Numbered from the stretch's first letter, positions 47,709-61,863 are shown. The stretch is DNA of 64,000 nucleotides from Lathyrus oleraceus (GCF_024323335.1 NC_066581.1:177809330-177873329); one strand, 5' to 3'. The notes: generated by a model not told the origin, from the letters alone. Translations and numbers: made by a program.

Positions 47709-50700
47709 TGTAAGACCCCAATTTTGACCCTAAGATCCCTCATGCAAATTCATCATAAGCATTAGCATTGGGATCATACCTTGGCATCCTCCTTACCCCT
47801 CTTTCATTGGGTTTGTTTTGGGAGAGATCACCAAGTACTTTATGATTGTATCATACTTGTATATTATCATTTTACTAACCAAAACACCAAAAATATGTCT
47901 TTGCATTTGCCTAACTCTTTTGTAGGTAGGGCATGATCTCCATTGATCTGTCAAGTTCATATCTAGGGTTTGAGACCCTCATGACAAAGAGCACAACCAT
48001 GAAGTGATACAATAATGGTTATCAACATCATATATGACTTCCAATGGTTTACACATATTATATTGATCAAGTTTTCTTCAAGAGTTTGAGGGTGATTCGC
48101 CATGGAAACCCTAGTTTGACTGGGTATCTTGAGTAACTTCTCCAACAAGCTATCTCAAAAATTGAGCAAATTTATCAAGGGAAACTTCCAAATTCATCAT
48201 CTTATGCATATATGATCTACCATGAGCCTAGAAAGTCAAGAGAATTGGAAGTTAGCAAGTTGGTTGATGGTGGTTGACCAGATGAATTCATCTGATAAAA
48301 ACTGGGTCTCCCTAGACCCTATCTCCTACGATTTTCACCATATGAAACTGATTCCAAGAGGAAACTTACTAAAAATGACATCCCAAACAACTTTCATGTT
48401 GAGACCTAGAGCTAGTTTTGCTTGGAAAATCATTTTCTATGTTGAAACATTATAGGTCACTTTGTCTAAACCCTAATTTGAAAGTCAACTTCCCAAGGCC
48501 ATAACTTGCTCAATTTTTATGAGATGAAATATTTCCAAGTTTCACAATCAAATTCAAGATGTCTACTTCAACTTTTATGTTTGGAGTGAGAGCTAATTCA
48601 ACTTTTATGAGCATGTGATATGAGGCTACAATATAGGTCACTTTTGACTTATACCATTGATCAAGTGAAATTTTCAAAATTCAAAAATGTATAACTCTAT
48701 CATTTCAAATCCAAATTACATGAAACTTATGAGAATTTTGAAGGTCTTTAAGAGAGCTACAACTTTTCTGAAGACACTTTTCTCATTTGAAGCTCACATA
48801 AAAAGTTAAGCAAGGTGGAATATTGAGACATATTGCTTGACACTTAGAAAAAATTTCAATATGTTAAAATATCCAAACTTCCACCTCAAAATTCTTCAAG
48901 TACCAAGCTTCAAATGGAAAAGTGTTGAACATGAAAGTTGATCCTCTTGATCTAACCTTTTCAAAAAGCCAAAATTCATCCATTTTGGACAATAAATGAA
49001 TAGGTTGCGCATGACGTGAACATGGTATCATCATTTGGCAAGATTGAACTTCAAACATCCATGCACAATTGCCTAGCATTCCAACAGAACTCCAGCCTTG
49101 CTTACACTTAATTATGGATTAGATAGAGTGATTTCATGGGCCTGTACACACCCATGCACTCATGCATCACACATTGCTAATTTTGGAAGTTCACTTCAAG
49201 TGTGCAAATATCAATTGAATTGGCTATAAATAGAGCTTCATATGCTCAGAATTTCACACACATTCGCGCCAGCTTTGATCCCAGACCTCTAACCCTCTCA
49301 TTCCAAAGGATAATCCTGAGAATTTCACTTAAAAATTGAGTTTGAATTCTCACTATTTTGAGATTCAAAACTCCAGGGATCCAAGACCTTTTGAGCATTC
49401 ATTTCTTCTTCTGCAAGCATTTGGAGTGAGATCAAGCACGAGCCAAGGCAAGAACAGCTGAATCCAGACCTACATTGAATGTATTTTCCAGAAATTTTAA
49501 TCTCTTCTATTCTCCCTAAATATTGCTCAATTCTCTTATTTCCTTGGTTGTCTAAAGTCGTACCAATGTAGGCAAGAAAATTGAGTTGCTTTGAGGCCAA
49601 ATCGAAGCAAATCAATTCATGTACCTCAAATTTCAACTCCATGTATCTCTCAATATACTTGGAGTTAGGATAAATTGAGGTCAGATTCATGCTCAGTTCC
49701 ATTTTTACTTTGAAATCATGTCCTTCTTTTTAATTTTGGTGATGGTTATGACTGAACCAGTCCGGCGAGGCTAGCCTGAGAAGGAGACGGGAGTTGTAGC
49801 TCTGGTGGTGAGTTGGCATGTTCAGAGCCGCATGATCCTTTTGAAATGAAATAATCTCGTGCGTTGGTTTGAATTACCTTTTCTGTGGCGCGCTGACTCA
49901 GGCGTATCGTGGATTGCGCGCTTGTGACCACTTGATCAGCCACCTCAATTAATGAGGGAGATCAAGTGGTCCACGTTTTTTCTAATTATTTAATTTTCAT
50001 TTTAATTCTTTTATTTTCATTAATTCATATTAATTTTAATATTGATCCAAAAAATATGAGAGTTTCACCAAAAAATTTCAAACATTTTCCTCTTTCATAT
50101 TCTGAATTAAAATTATTTTTTGGATAATTATTAATATTTTTCATGATTTAATTGATTTTTCATTTGTTTTTAATTGTTTAAAAATACTTTTAAATGTCCA
50201 AAATTTATGAAATTTTTTCTCCAAGGTACTTTGACCTTGTTTGACCTATGATGAATCTCATGGCCATTTCTTTTGTGTTTTGATGGGGTTTTAGGAATTG
50301 GACAAACCATATTTAATTTAAATGCCTTATTTTAGTATTTTTAATTTGATTAAATGCCAAATAATTTTGTTGACCAATTGTGATGACTTGTTTGTGTTTG
50401 ACTATTGTTGTTGGGCCTTGGTCAAGGTTGATTTAACTTTGTTAAGTTAGTATCATTGGATTTAGGGGATTGATGGAATGTACATTCCATCTCCCAAAAT
50501 GAATGGATGATATTAATTTGGTAAAAGACCTCTTTTGACCAATTTGTGTTTTGATCCATTCCCCTCCCACTTCATCTTATTCCCCTTCTTCATTCATTCA
50601 TTCCATTTGTCCTATGATATCTCAAATCCTAAGGCTAGTTGATTGAAAAGTTAACATGATTATGGATGAGATTAGGCCACACCTTTTGCATACTCTTTTT

Positions 50701-51812
50701 GTGTGTGGTATGTTTCATGAGCATAGTTCATAATACTATGTCTCTAACATGCATTAACACCAAAATTCTATTGCTCGGCCTCAAATAGTTGTGACTTCTA
50801 CATAAGTCCAATTGCGATTGCTTAACATAGCGCTAAATTTGTGACATAAAAGGCATAAGAATTATAGTTAGTGAGATTGTAAGTCTCCCCTCTTTCATTG
50901 TATTGTGTGGAAACATGGCCTTTTTTCCTTCCATTGGAAGATGTCTTGGTTCAAGGATCCATGCTTGTGATAAGTGGGTTGAGTGTTCTCCAAAGAATGT
51001 CTTAAAATGAAAAGCAAAAGCAAAACAATACTAACTTCTAACCTATTAACTACTAACTTTTAATTTCAAGTCCTTTACTTTAATGCCATTTAATTCTAGC
51101 TTTTATACATTTGCCATTGTTCATATCATTCTAATTGTTTATGTTAATGCAATTTTCACTTTGTCCATTTAGACCATATTCTGTGATATATTTTGTTTGT
51201 GTATGCTTTGCTTGTTTGTGTGGTCTTTGACCGTTAATGTACCTAATAATAACAAAAACCCTAAAAACACTTTTGTGTGGACTGTTGGCTTGATCTTGGA
51301 CAAATGCACTTAGAACTTAGGCAACATTCCTATGCTAAAGGATTTGGCCAATGCCAACTTATTGAGAAACCAAGTGCTTCCAATTTGAAACTTCATCTGA
51401 TACATCATTCAAGATCTCTCTAAGTTCATCTGCAACATGATCATTGTGAAGCTGTTATTTTGAACCTGTGACTTGTGAAAATCATCGGTTACATGGGCTA
51501 CTTTGAGGAAGATCGTGGAATGGATAAGCATTGGATGTGACCATCTTTATTTGATGCCTTGCTCTTCAATATAATATAATTGTGCATTTGTGTGTTGCTT
51601 GATTCTAAAAAGTCCAAGGAAATTATGGGTTTCTATTGACATTTTTGTCTATTGGATAGTCTCTTTTCAACTCTAAACTTTTAATTTTGTACATAGGATA
51701 GTCTTTTCATCTTCTCCTCATTTCTTTAATTTCAAAAATCTCTCCCTCCTTTTTCAAAACCTTCTTTGATTGAACTTATTTTGTTCTAAACTTTGACCAC
51801 TTTTGCAAAAAA
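47709..51812 (+). mobile_element. Solo Ogre LTR, unit B copy, 3' end deleted
   Basis: This is the same insertion as 27884-32263, with left target site GGGTG at 47704-47708. It breaks off in an A-run at about 51806-51815, which joins sequence equal to 33295 in unit A. Its last 540 or so bases, the hairpin module, the right target site and about 1 kb of flanking LTR are gone. Its TATA box lies in GGCTATAAATAGAG at about 49223. Confidence 0.88.
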
Positions 51813-52441
51813 AAATATGGGACTTTCACCAAAAAAATTCAAATATTTTCCTCTTTCATTTTATGAATTAAGATTATTTTTTGGATTAATTTTGATATTT
51901 TCATGATTTAATTTTTTTTGTGAATACTTTTAATTGTTTAAAAATACTTTTGACTTTTCAAAGTAATGATTTTTTTTCGCCTAAGGTCCTTTGACCTTGT
52001 TTGACCTAGGATAAATCTCTTGGCCATTTATTTGGTGTTTTGAAGAGGTTTTAGGTTTTTGATCAAACATAATTTATTTTAAATTCATTTTAATTTGATT
52101 TTTAACTGATTAATTATGTATAAATTATGTTGAGCCATTTTTATTGACTTGTGAAGTTTGCCTATGTCTTTGGGCCTTGGTCAAGGTTGATTTGACTTTT
52201 GTTGGATTAAAATCATTGGATTTAGGGGATTGATGAAATGTACATTTCGTCTCCCAAAATGAATGAATGATTTTAATTTGATAAAATTCCTCCCATGACC
52301 AATTTGTGTTTGTCTCATCTTCCCTCCCTCTTCATCTTCAATCCCATTATTTCCCATCCTCTCCATTGACCAATGAAGTCTCAATATCCTAAGACTAATT
52401 GGTTCATTAATGACTTTATGTTAGATTGAACCAATACAAGT
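51813..52441 (+). mobile_element. Plus-strand Ogre LTR fragment, unit B, right part
   Basis: It matches unit A 33295-33763. It then continues past the duplication end (from about 52275) as single-copy LTR up to the next insertion at 52442. Confidence 0.85.
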
Positions 52442-53957
52442 TGTAAGACCCCAATTTTGGCCCTAATATCCCCCATGTCATCTCATCATATGCATTAGCA
52501 TTGGGATGATACCTTGGCATCCTCCTTAGCCCTCTTTCATTGGGTTTATTTTGGGAGAGATCACCAAGCACCATGTGGTTGTATCATACTTTGTATTTTG
52601 TCCTTTCCTAACCAAAATACCAAAAATATGTCTTTGTATTTGTCTAACTCTTTTGTAGGTAGGGCATGATCACCATTGATCTATCAAGTTCACATCTAGG
52701 GTTTAAGACCTTCATTGCTAAAAGCTCAACCAATAAATGATCCACAATGGTTATAGGCATAATATATGAGTCCCAATGATCTCTACATGTTATTTTGATT
52801 AAGAACTCTTCAAGAGTTTGGAGTTGGTTTGCCTTGGAAACCCTAGTTCATCTGGGTATCTTGAGTAACTTCTTCAACAAGCTTCTTCACCCATTGATTA
52901 AATACTTCATGGGACACTTCAAATTTCATTATAGTATGCATATATTATCTCCCATGATCCTAAAAAGTCAATATATGTGCAAGTTAGCAAGGTGGTTGAT
53001 GGTGGTTGACCAGATGAATTCATCTGATCAAAACTGGGTCCCCTTAGACCCTATCTCCTACAATTTTCATCATATGAAAATGATTCTAAGATAAACGTTA
53101 CTCTAAATGACATTACAAACAACTTTAATGTTTAGGTAAAAAGCTATTTTTTCTTAGAAAGTCATTTTTTATGTTAAAAGATTATAGGTCATTATGTCTA
53201 AACCCTAATTTGAAAGTCAACATTCCAAGGCCATAACTTGATCATGCTTAATGAGATGAAAGATTTCCAAGCTTCCCAATCAAATTCAAGGTGTATAATT
53301 CAACTTTGATGTTTGGAGGGATATCTAAGTTAAATTTTATGAGCATGTGATATGAGGATACATTATAGGTCATTTTGGACCAATACCATTGAACAAGTGA
53401 TTTTCCTCAACTTCAAAAATGCATAACTCATTCATCCCAAACCCAAATGATGTCAAATTGGTGACCATTTTGACGGTTTTTAAAAGAGCTACAACTTTGT
53501 TGAAGACACTTTTCTCACTTGTAGCTCACATAAAAAGTTAGCCAAGGTGGAATGATTGAACATATGGCTTGACACTTAGAAAATATTTTGGCATGTTGAA
53601 ATTTCCAAACTTCCACCTCAAAATTCACCATGATACAAGATTCAAATGGAAAAGTGTTCAACATAAGAGTTGTTCCTCTTGATCTAACCTTTCCAAAAAG
53701 TTCAAATTTTTTCATTTTCGACAAGGTTTGAGGGGTCTGCGCATGGCTTGATTAGGGTTGTATCAGTTGGCAAGAATCATGCTTCAAACATCAAAACATT
53801 CTTGCCTTGCAATCCAATTCTCATTCAGACTTCATTTCACTTACATTTGGACATAATTGAGGTGCTTCATGGGCCTGTACATGTCCATGCAAGCGTGCAC
53901 TTCACATTTCCAATTTTGGAAGCATTTTCAAGTGCGCAAATATCACTTACATTTTGT

Positions 53958-53966
53958 TATAAATAG
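53958..53966 (+). promoter_or_regulatory. LTR TATA box
   Basis: TATAAATAG followed by the GCGCGCCAGC leader start near 53995. Confidence 0.75.
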
Positions 53967-56754
53967 AGGTCCATTGCATTAGTTTGAAGGACCTTGCGCG
54001 CCAGCTTTGCCTCCAACCATTGAAACCCTCACAATTCAAAGGAAAACCTGATAAATTTCACTTGAAATTTGGGTTTGAATCTCACTGTTTGGAGATTCAA
54101 GAATTCCAGGATCCAAAGCCTTGTACCATTCATAATTTACTTCTGTAAGCATCATAAGCAAGATCAAGCACGAATTGAAGCAAAAGAGAACCAGTTCTGC
54201 ACAACACTGAAGGTATTTTTCCAGATTTTTCTTTTCTTCGGTCCTCCCTCAATTCTCATCAATTCTCTTGGATCCTTGGTTGTCTGAAGTCCTATTAATG
54301 TAGGCAAGAAGATTGAGTTGCTTTGAGGTCAACTCGAAGCAACTCAGTTGACACACCTCAAAATTCAACTTCATGTAACTCTTAATATACTTTGAATTAG
54401 GTTAAATTGAGGTGATATTTGTGATCTACGCCATTTTTTCTTTAAGATCATGTCCTCCTTTTTCATTTATGTGATGGTAGTGAGAGAACCAGTCCGACCA
54501 GGGTCATCGAAGAAGATGACTGACACTTTGCTCTGGCGATGTGTTGGATGGGTTCTGAGCCATTGGATCAATTCAAATCGTTTTACTCTTGAACGTTGCT
54601 TTTGAAGACCAGGCATGTGGCATGATGACTCAAGCGTGTCATGGAACGCGCGTTCTCCACCACCTGATCTGCCACCTCAATTAATGAGGGAGATCAAGTG
54701 TCTGTTTTTTTGATTTAATTGATTTTCATTTTATTCCTTTTATTTTCATTAATTCATATTAAATTTAATATTGATCTAAAAAATATGAGAGTTTCACCAA
54801 AAAAAATTTAATAAAATCCTCTTTCATTTTTTGAATTAAAATTATTTTTTGGATCATTATTAATATTTTTCATGATTTAATTGATTTTGTGAATACTTTT
54901 AATTGTTTAAAAATGCTTTTAAGTTTCCAAAAATTATGGAAAATTTTCTCCAAGGTCCTTTGACCTTGTTTGACCTATAATAAATCTTATGGCCATTTCT
55001 TTGGTGTTTTGATACAGTTTTAGGAATTTGACAAACCATATTTAATTTAATACATTATTTTTATTATTTTTAATTTATTAATGCCAAATAAATTGTATAG
55101 AGCCATTTTAATTGACTTTGAGAGTTTGACTTGTGTTGTTGGGCCTTGGTCAAGGTTGATTTGACTTTGTTAAGTTAAGATCATTGGATTTAGGGGATTG
55201 ATGGAATGTACATTCCATCTCCCAAAATGAATGAATGATCTTAACTTGGTAAAGGTCCTCCTTTGTCCAATTTGTGTTTGATCCATTCCCTTTCCCTCTT
55301 CATCTCAATCCATTTCTTTATGCATTCATGTCATGGACCTATGATATCTCAATATCCTAAGGCTAGTTGGTTGCAAAATCAACATAAGTATGGATGAGAT
55401 TAGGTCCCCCACTTTGCATATTCTTTTTGTGTGTGGTATGTTTCATGAGCATAGTTCATCACACTATGTCTCTAACACACATTAACACCAACATTATATT
55501 GCCTGGCCTCAAATAGTTGTGACTTCTATATAAGTCCAATTATGATTGCTTAACATAGAGCTAAATTTGTGACATAAAAGGCTTCGCATTCTAGTTAGTG
55601 AGATTGTAAGTCTCCCCTCTTTCATGGTATTGTGTGGAAACTTGGCCTTTTTTCCTTCCTTTGGAAGATGTCTTGGTTCAATGATCCATGCTTGTGATAA
55701 GTGGGTTGAGTGTTCTCCAAAGAATGACTTAAACAAAAGCAAAACAAAAACAATACTAACTTCTAACTCATTAACAACTAACATTTAATTTCAAGCCATT
55801 TACTTTTAATGCACTTTAATTTTTAAGCTTCTATTCATTTGCCATTATTCATACCATTCAAGTTGTTTATGTTAATGTCATTTTCACTTTATCCACTTGG
55901 ACCATATTTTGTGATATTGTGATTATATATATCGTGATTTGTTTGTGTGGTCTTTTGACCTTAATGTACATAATAAGAACAAAAACCCTAAAAAACATGT
56001 TGTGTGGACTGTGGGTGTGATCTGAGACTATTGGACTTAGAATTTAGGCAACAATCCCTATCCAAAGGACTTGGCCAATGCCAACTTTCATGAGACCAAA
56101 TGCTTGTGAATTGAAACTGCATCTGATACATCATTGAAGATCCATTTGAGTTGATTTGCAACATGATCATTGTGAAGCTGTTATTTTGAACCTACGACTT
56201 ATGCCATCTTGGAAGTCATCTAATACATGGGAAATCTTGAAGAAGATCATGGAGTTCCTAATCTTGGATGTGGCTATCTTTATTTGATGCCTTACTCTTC
56301 AACTTGCTATTTGTGTATTGATTGTTGTGTGATTCTAAAGTCCAAGGGAAATTTGGGTTTCTATTTGACATTGTTGTTTATTGGATTACAGCCCATTGGT
56401 CAGATCTTTTCAACTCTCAACTTTTAAATTTATGCTTAGGATTAGTCACTTCATCTCCTCCACATTTCTTTAATTTCCAAATTTCTCCCTCCTTTTAAAA
56501 TCTTCTTTGCTTGTGTTTGTTTTCTAAACTTTGACCTTATTGCAAACTAGAAACTTTGGCCTTATGCCATTGCATTTTTAAAAATCTTTTCTTAATCAAA
56601 CTTGTAAATAAATTTAATTATACTTGACTTAAAATTTCAAAAACCAAAAAGAACTAACACTCATTCAAACCATTTTAGACCCCTGTGCCTTTCAAACTTA
56701 AATTCTTGTTAAAAGAAATGCATCCACTTTGAAATTGATACCACGAACTACGAG

Positions 56755-56806
56755 GTTTTGATCCCTCATTTTTATGTTGGTACGTAGGCACAAGTCTGAA
56801 GGTCTT
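56755..56806 (+). ncRNA. Conserved LTR hairpin module
   Basis: GAACTACGAGG, TTTTGAT, CCCTCAT...ATGTTGG (partly paired), TACGTAGGCA, then AAGTCT-GAA-GGTCTT with one mismatch. Same order as at 31915. Confidence 0.5.
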
Positions 56807-57140
56807 ATCAAACACAAAAATATAATTAATGAATTCTTTTCTCATCCCCCCATTCTATTTATTGCAAACATCATTTTGTACAAAAACACATGCATACAAT
56901 AAAGGGCTCCCTAGGAGTAACTAGGAGACTTTGGGTGCTAACACCTTCCGTCTGTGTAACGAACCCCCTTACCTGTAATCTCTGGCATTTTATTAGTTTT
57001 GATTTGAAATCTTCTTAATTTTTTGGGTTTTTTTCGTACTTTTCCCTTTTCCCTTGGAAACAACAAAAGGGCGGTGGCGACTCTGGTTTTATTGACGTCT
57101 AGCTTATCCATAGCTTGATGGTCATGAATTTACCGCTACA

Positions 57141-57307
57141 CAAGTATGGGTGAGATAGGTCCATCCCTTGATCTTTTTTTTCTTTTGTGTGTGGTATGTT
57201 TTAGTAGTATGGTTCATTATAGCATATCTCTAACATGCATTAACGCCAAAAATTTCTATTGCCTGACCTAAGATAGTTGTGACTTCTACATAAGTCCAAT
57301 TACGATT
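57141..57307 (+). mobile_element. Plus-strand Ogre LTR fragment, last visible piece
   Basis: Continuation of 51813-52441 after the solo LTR. It ends at ...AAGTCCAATTACGATT (57307), where the copia-type element is inserted. Elsewhere this text goes on GCTTAACATAGCGCT. Confidence 0.85.
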
Positions 57308-57475
57308 TGAAATTCTGGCGTAGTCAGAATTCAGATGTTCTATTCCAAGTCATGACATCTGATCCAACATTGTAACTAATACAGCAAGACAGTTATACAA
57401 ATTAAAACCCTGTACTCAAGCACGCTTTCACAGTTGTCACGACATCTGCTACTGAATTACCTTAGTGTAGCACCT
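57308..57475 (-). mobile_element. SIRE/Maximus-like Ty1/copia 3' LTR, end part
   Basis: The minus-strand LTR end (...CAGAATTTCA at 57308) abuts broken Ogre LTR. CGATT (57303-57307) should be the target duplication. It is split by the LTR at 57476-62227 and continues at 62233. The lineage call rests on the PPT and text type at 63772-63790. Confidence 0.65.
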
Positions 57476-58459
57476 CAAATTTGCACCTACCATTTTGTAT
57501 ATACATTTTCATGTTTAGGTCATTAACATTGCATTGTCCATTGCATAGTCCATCAGTCATCAGTCAAGACTGGTCAGGAGATTCTGTTGTGCAAGCAAGC
57601 AAGTGCATTTTCCATGGAATCAAAACCCTAGGGTTGGTACAATGATTTCATGTGACCCAAGGATCATTTTGAAGTGGTTTGGCCAAGCATTGGAGGCTCA
57701 AAGCTCATCAGTCAATGATCAGTTCATCTGAAACCCTAGAAAGTCAACAGAAGTTAACTGTCAATTCAACCATGGATTTGGAGGTGGGAGATGGTTAGAG
57801 ATGCCTCATTCATGTCCAAACAAGTCTCATTTGACATTTCAAACATCAACAATGAAGAATTTGAGGTCAGATCAAAACTTTCCAAATATAGTAAGTGACC
57901 TGTAATTTGAATTTGCCAAAACTGGAAAGGTTTTCAACTCAAGATTACATCATCAAGAAAGCTTCAAATGAAATTTTGTCCAACATGAAAGTTGAATATC
58001 TTTCTCTTCCATTTCCAAAACGTCCAAGATCATGAATTTCTCATGTATGGTTGAAGAGATATGGATCAATCTTGGCCAAGTGTGACTTGAACTTCAAATG
58101 TGCATAACTTTCAATCCAAATGTCCAAATTAAGTGGTTCTTTTTGCAGTGTTCATATTTTGACCTCTACTTTCCAAAACATAAATCACATGCCATGAATT
58201 CTCATCACATAATCATTTGCATTTTCACTTGATTTTGGAGGGAAAAATTATAGTTTGAATTTGGTGCATGGCTTGATCATTCTAACACTTCCATTGGCTC
58301 TGAAATGAAATTTTGAGTGAAATTCACATGCATTTCGTGTACTGTTCATTATAATTTCCATGCATAAGGTGAATTATCAAATTTGGCATGTGCACCTCAT
58401 TTCCCTAATTACACTTAACCAATGGCTTAAACATGATTAGCAACATGATTAGGAGGGAG

Positions 58460-58467
58460 TATAAAGG
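58460..58467 (+). promoter_or_regulatory. LTR TATA box (second Ogre family)
   Basis: TATAAAGG in GGAGTATAAAGGAC, about 1 kb into the LTR. Confidence 0.6.
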
Positions 58468-61434
58468 ACTAAACCTAACCGTTTTTGCAAAAACAGATTC
58501 ACTTTTTCAGATTTAGATCAAAACCTAACAAATTTTCTCTCAAAAATTTCTCTCAATTTCTTCACATAGCATCCATTTCCATTGCTTGATCTTTGTTTAT
58601 AGTGTTCGTGAGTGAATTGGCACGTGGATTTGAATGAAACGGTGCAGTTTTGCTCATGCTTGAAGCTTTGAAGCTACAATGGTGGATTCATATTTGGATG
58701 AGATCAAGCACGATTAAGCCTCATGTCTTCATCCATTCATCCATACAAGTGATCTAGAGGAGCTTTTGAGCATTGCCAAGCCTGGATAACACGATTTGAC
58801 AAAGCTGCTCTCCAAGAGGTTCCAAATCGAATCTCTCCTTTCTCAAATTGCTTATACTAGTTTTGTTCATCTTTCAATGCTGATTAATCTGAGCTAAATT
58901 TCATGAAAATCCATGCCAAATTGAGTTAGTTATGTTGAGTTAAAGGTTCATGCATGAAAATGTATTTGCTCGATTCTTCTTGTACATGTTGATTTAACCT
59001 TAGCCATGCATGGATTCATGTTGTGTGTTAAAAGATCTATCCATTGGTGTGCTCATTATTGAAATCTGAGAAAAAAGTTCTTCAGCCATGATGAACACGA
59101 TGAAGCTGATGAAAATCGTTTCCAGAATCGCGTTTGATCCTCCAAAACCCTTGCCCTGCGTTTTGCATGTGTTTATGAAATGCTCGCTTCTGATTGGCTC
59201 GCCTTGCCAGCGCATAAATGAAACGGCTGCGTTTCATGCAGCCTGGCACGCTCCAATTCAAAATTGGCTTGTGTTCGAATCCGGCTTGCCACAAATATTC
59301 AAATGCATTTCACTTTATTTTTTTTCCCTCCATCCATGTTCATATGCCTTTGCTTCATGATTTTTTATTTTTTCTTTAACTTCTAAAATTCATAAATAAT
59401 TAAATGTTGATCCAAAAAATATGAGGATTTTTGCATTAGGTCACATTTTTTATCTAGTATTTTATGGACATTTTTCCCTAAATTGTGCTTGGCTGGAAAA
59501 TTATTTTGCCTAGGGTTTGTGTACACATGTCCATTTTGAACATTGCCTTGCTTCTTCATTTGTGAAATGCTCAATTTTAATCCAATGCTCATGAAATTTT
59601 ACATGTTGAAACTAGACTCCTGGCTGGACATTTTGGTGTTGAGTTGGTATTCTTACCATTTGTGGTTTCTGTTTTATGATCATGTGAATGTAGGTGTGAC
59701 AATTTGTGTCACACCTTGTGATGACCAACTTGATTGATTAATTTGTCATGCCAAATGAATTCCAATTGATGTGATTTCTTGTATGATGCTTGATATGGAT
59801 GTTGTGATTGAGCATGAATTTTGGTAGAATTTTTGGATTGATTTCTGATTTAATTGAGATTTTTCATTCTGGATGGTCATTTGTGAGCTTTTGGATTGTC
59901 TTGAACTTCATTTGTTTGTGAAATGCTTGTTATTTATCCTATGGATGTGAAACTTTGCACACTATTTCTAGACATGTTGAGTGTTGTTTTGGCTTTGGTT
60001 TGAGGTTTTTACCAATTACCATTTCTGTTTTAGGCCTACGCTAAGTTGTTGTGCCATTTGGTGTCACACTTGTGCTTGTTGTGTTTGCTTTGATTTATGC
60101 AATTTGATTACCATGCCAAATGTTGTCCAATGCCTCTAATTTTTTGTGTGATAATCATGTTGTATGTCCTGTTTACTCATGAATTTTGCCAAGATTATTT
60201 GAATCATTTTTTATTTAAGGTGCATTTGTTCATTCTGATGTCACAATGTGGTTACCCCTTGCATACCTTGCCATATTTGGTTCATGAAATGATATTGGTG
60301 CATGATATGGACATGGGACTTTTTGGAGTGTGTTCTTAATTGATTGAGGTTGATTCATGTTAAATTCCACGTTCTGTTTTGGATTTTTTCTCCCTCTTTG
60401 ACCCTAGGCCTTGACCTAGTGGTTGGTGACTCACAGTTGAGCTATGATTTCAGGTTAAGAAGCACATTGCCATAAGTGAAGTGGTTCACTCATTTGGATG
60501 GATTAATTGGTTGATGTTGACTAACCTTGATTTGTTTTGTAGGTTGATGCCAAGTCATTTGAGTTTGAGCTTGTGCCTTGCACATTGTTGCATTGCTTGT
60601 TTGACTGTGTCTGTTGACTGTTGACTATTGGTTGTCTGTTTGACTTTTTGAATTGTAGACTGATTGGTTTAGATTTTTTCAGGTACCTAAGTTGCTTAGA
60701 ATTCTTTTGAACTTGCTTTGCTAGCTTGTGGGTTGCTTAACCTAGGTATAATTCTCTGACTTCATGTAGTTTGGAAGACCTGTCCTGTTATATGGGCAGG
60801 CACCTGTCTGAAGTCCTCCTTAAGAGGCAATGTTTGTGTTTGTTTATCTTTGTCCCTGTACATATCAAAGACCTCCTAAGTGAAGAGGCATTGTCAGATA
60901 CAAGGGATGTGCAATCCATCCCCCGCTATTCAGTGTGTCATTCACCTTGCTCACACCATTGTGTTGATGCATTGTGGATAGTAACCCAATATCCAGTTGT
61001 GTCAGTCATGTGGAGTAGAGTCCCACATTCTGGACTCCCACACTTTCATTTGTCTGAAGCTCTCCCAGGCCAGGGATAAGAGATGTGAGGTCTTACCCTC
61101 ACATCCCATTTCATCTACTTCACCCTAACTCTCAATGTTAGGGTTAAGAGCTAACATCACCCTGATACAGTGGCTTGTTTGTCGAGGTTGATATGACCCC
61201 TTGACTAAAGCTTATCCTTGTTTGAGCCCATCTGTTTGTATATAGTGGGTGTGCTTGCTTTTGTGCTTTTGACTGTTTGTGCTGTTAGGATGGCTTGCTC
61301 CCTGTGCAAGTTAGATAGCAACCTTAACTTAGGGATCGTATGCATGACAACTTCTAGGCTCGAGTCGTAGTCTCCCTAGTAGTTTGTGTCTCCCTTTGTA
61401 TCTGGTTAGGCTAGTCCTTTTTCCCTGCGTAGGG

Positions 61435-61506
61435 GAACTACGTCGCCCTGATCCTCATACCAGATGAGGTACGTAGGCAGGAGATGAGCTGATCTCTCCG
61501 GGCGCC
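61435..61506 (+). ncRNA. LTR hairpin module, first of three
   Basis: Outer stem CTACG/CGTAG. Inner stem CCTCAT-ACCAG-ATGAGG, bordered by TGAT and TA. Then GGAGAT-GAGCTG-ATCTCTCC (one bulge). Confidence 0.55.
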
Positions 61507-61529
61507 CTTTTTATTTTTGTGTGTGTTGG

Positions 61530-61760
61530 GAGTTCGACGTAAGTCCAGCGATTGGCAGTTGGTTTCCTTTGTTGTGTGTTTGTTGGTTCGGAGTCTGATG
61601 TAAGTCCAGCGATTGGCAGTTGGTTTCCTTTGTTGTGTGTTTCTTGGTTCGGAGTCTGATGTAAGTTCAGCGATTGGCATTCGGTTTCCATGTTTGCCTG
61701 TTTGTGTGGAGTCTGACGTAAGTCTAGCGATTGGCAGTCGGTTTCCAATGTGGTTTTGTT
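61530..61760 (+). repeat. Tandem repeat, about 61 bp, four copies
   Basis: Units marked by GTAAGT at 61539, 61600, 61661 and 61718, each followed by CAGCGATTGGCA or a near form and GGTTTCC. The spacing is 61, 61 and 57 bases. The unit end reads GGAGTCTGAYGTAAGT. Confidence 0.9.
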
Positions 61761-61775
61761 TGGCGTGCGTTAGCC

Positions 61776-61846
61776 GAGCTACGAGTGCTCTGATTCTTCT
61801 TTAGTCCGAGAAGATACGTATGCATAGGATGCGACATCCTAGCGAG
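61776..61846 (+). ncRNA. LTR hairpin module, second of three
   Basis: Outer stem CTACG/CGTAT (4 pairs). Inner stem TCTTCT-TTAGTCCG-AGAAGA. Then AGGATG-CGA-CATCCT. Confidence 0.55.
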
Positions 61847-61863
61847 CACGTTTCCCCTGTCCC

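Larger units (their letters stand above)
52442..57140 (+). mobile_element. Solo Ogre LTR with CAAGT target duplication
   Basis: It starts TGTAAGACCCCAATTTTGGCC and ends GAATTTACCGCTACA. Flanks are CAAGT at 52437-52441 and 57141-57145. TATA box 53958-53966. U3 motifs at 53179 and 53360 (181 apart). Hairpin module 56755-56806, near-perfect AGTA hairpin at about 56909-56924, U5 primer-like site TGGCGACTCTG at 57075-57085. It is 4699 bases long and looks complete. No coding content. Confidence 0.93.

Noticed and set aside
57075..57085. TGGCGACTCTG as the true LTR end plus primer site
   Set aside because: The 5-base target duplication CAAGT shows the LTR extends to ...GCTACA at 57140.
59088..59360. 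90-codon ORF with possible protein features
   Set aside because: Lies inside the solo LTR, has no family match, and is opposed by equally long antisense frames.
61530..61760. Possible CRISPR-like array
   Set aside because: Units are adjoining tandem copies without unique spacers, in plant LTR DNA.
61438..61804. Repeat-containing ORFs on both strands
   Set aside because: Shadows of the 61-bp tandem repeat, whose unit length happens to keep frames open.
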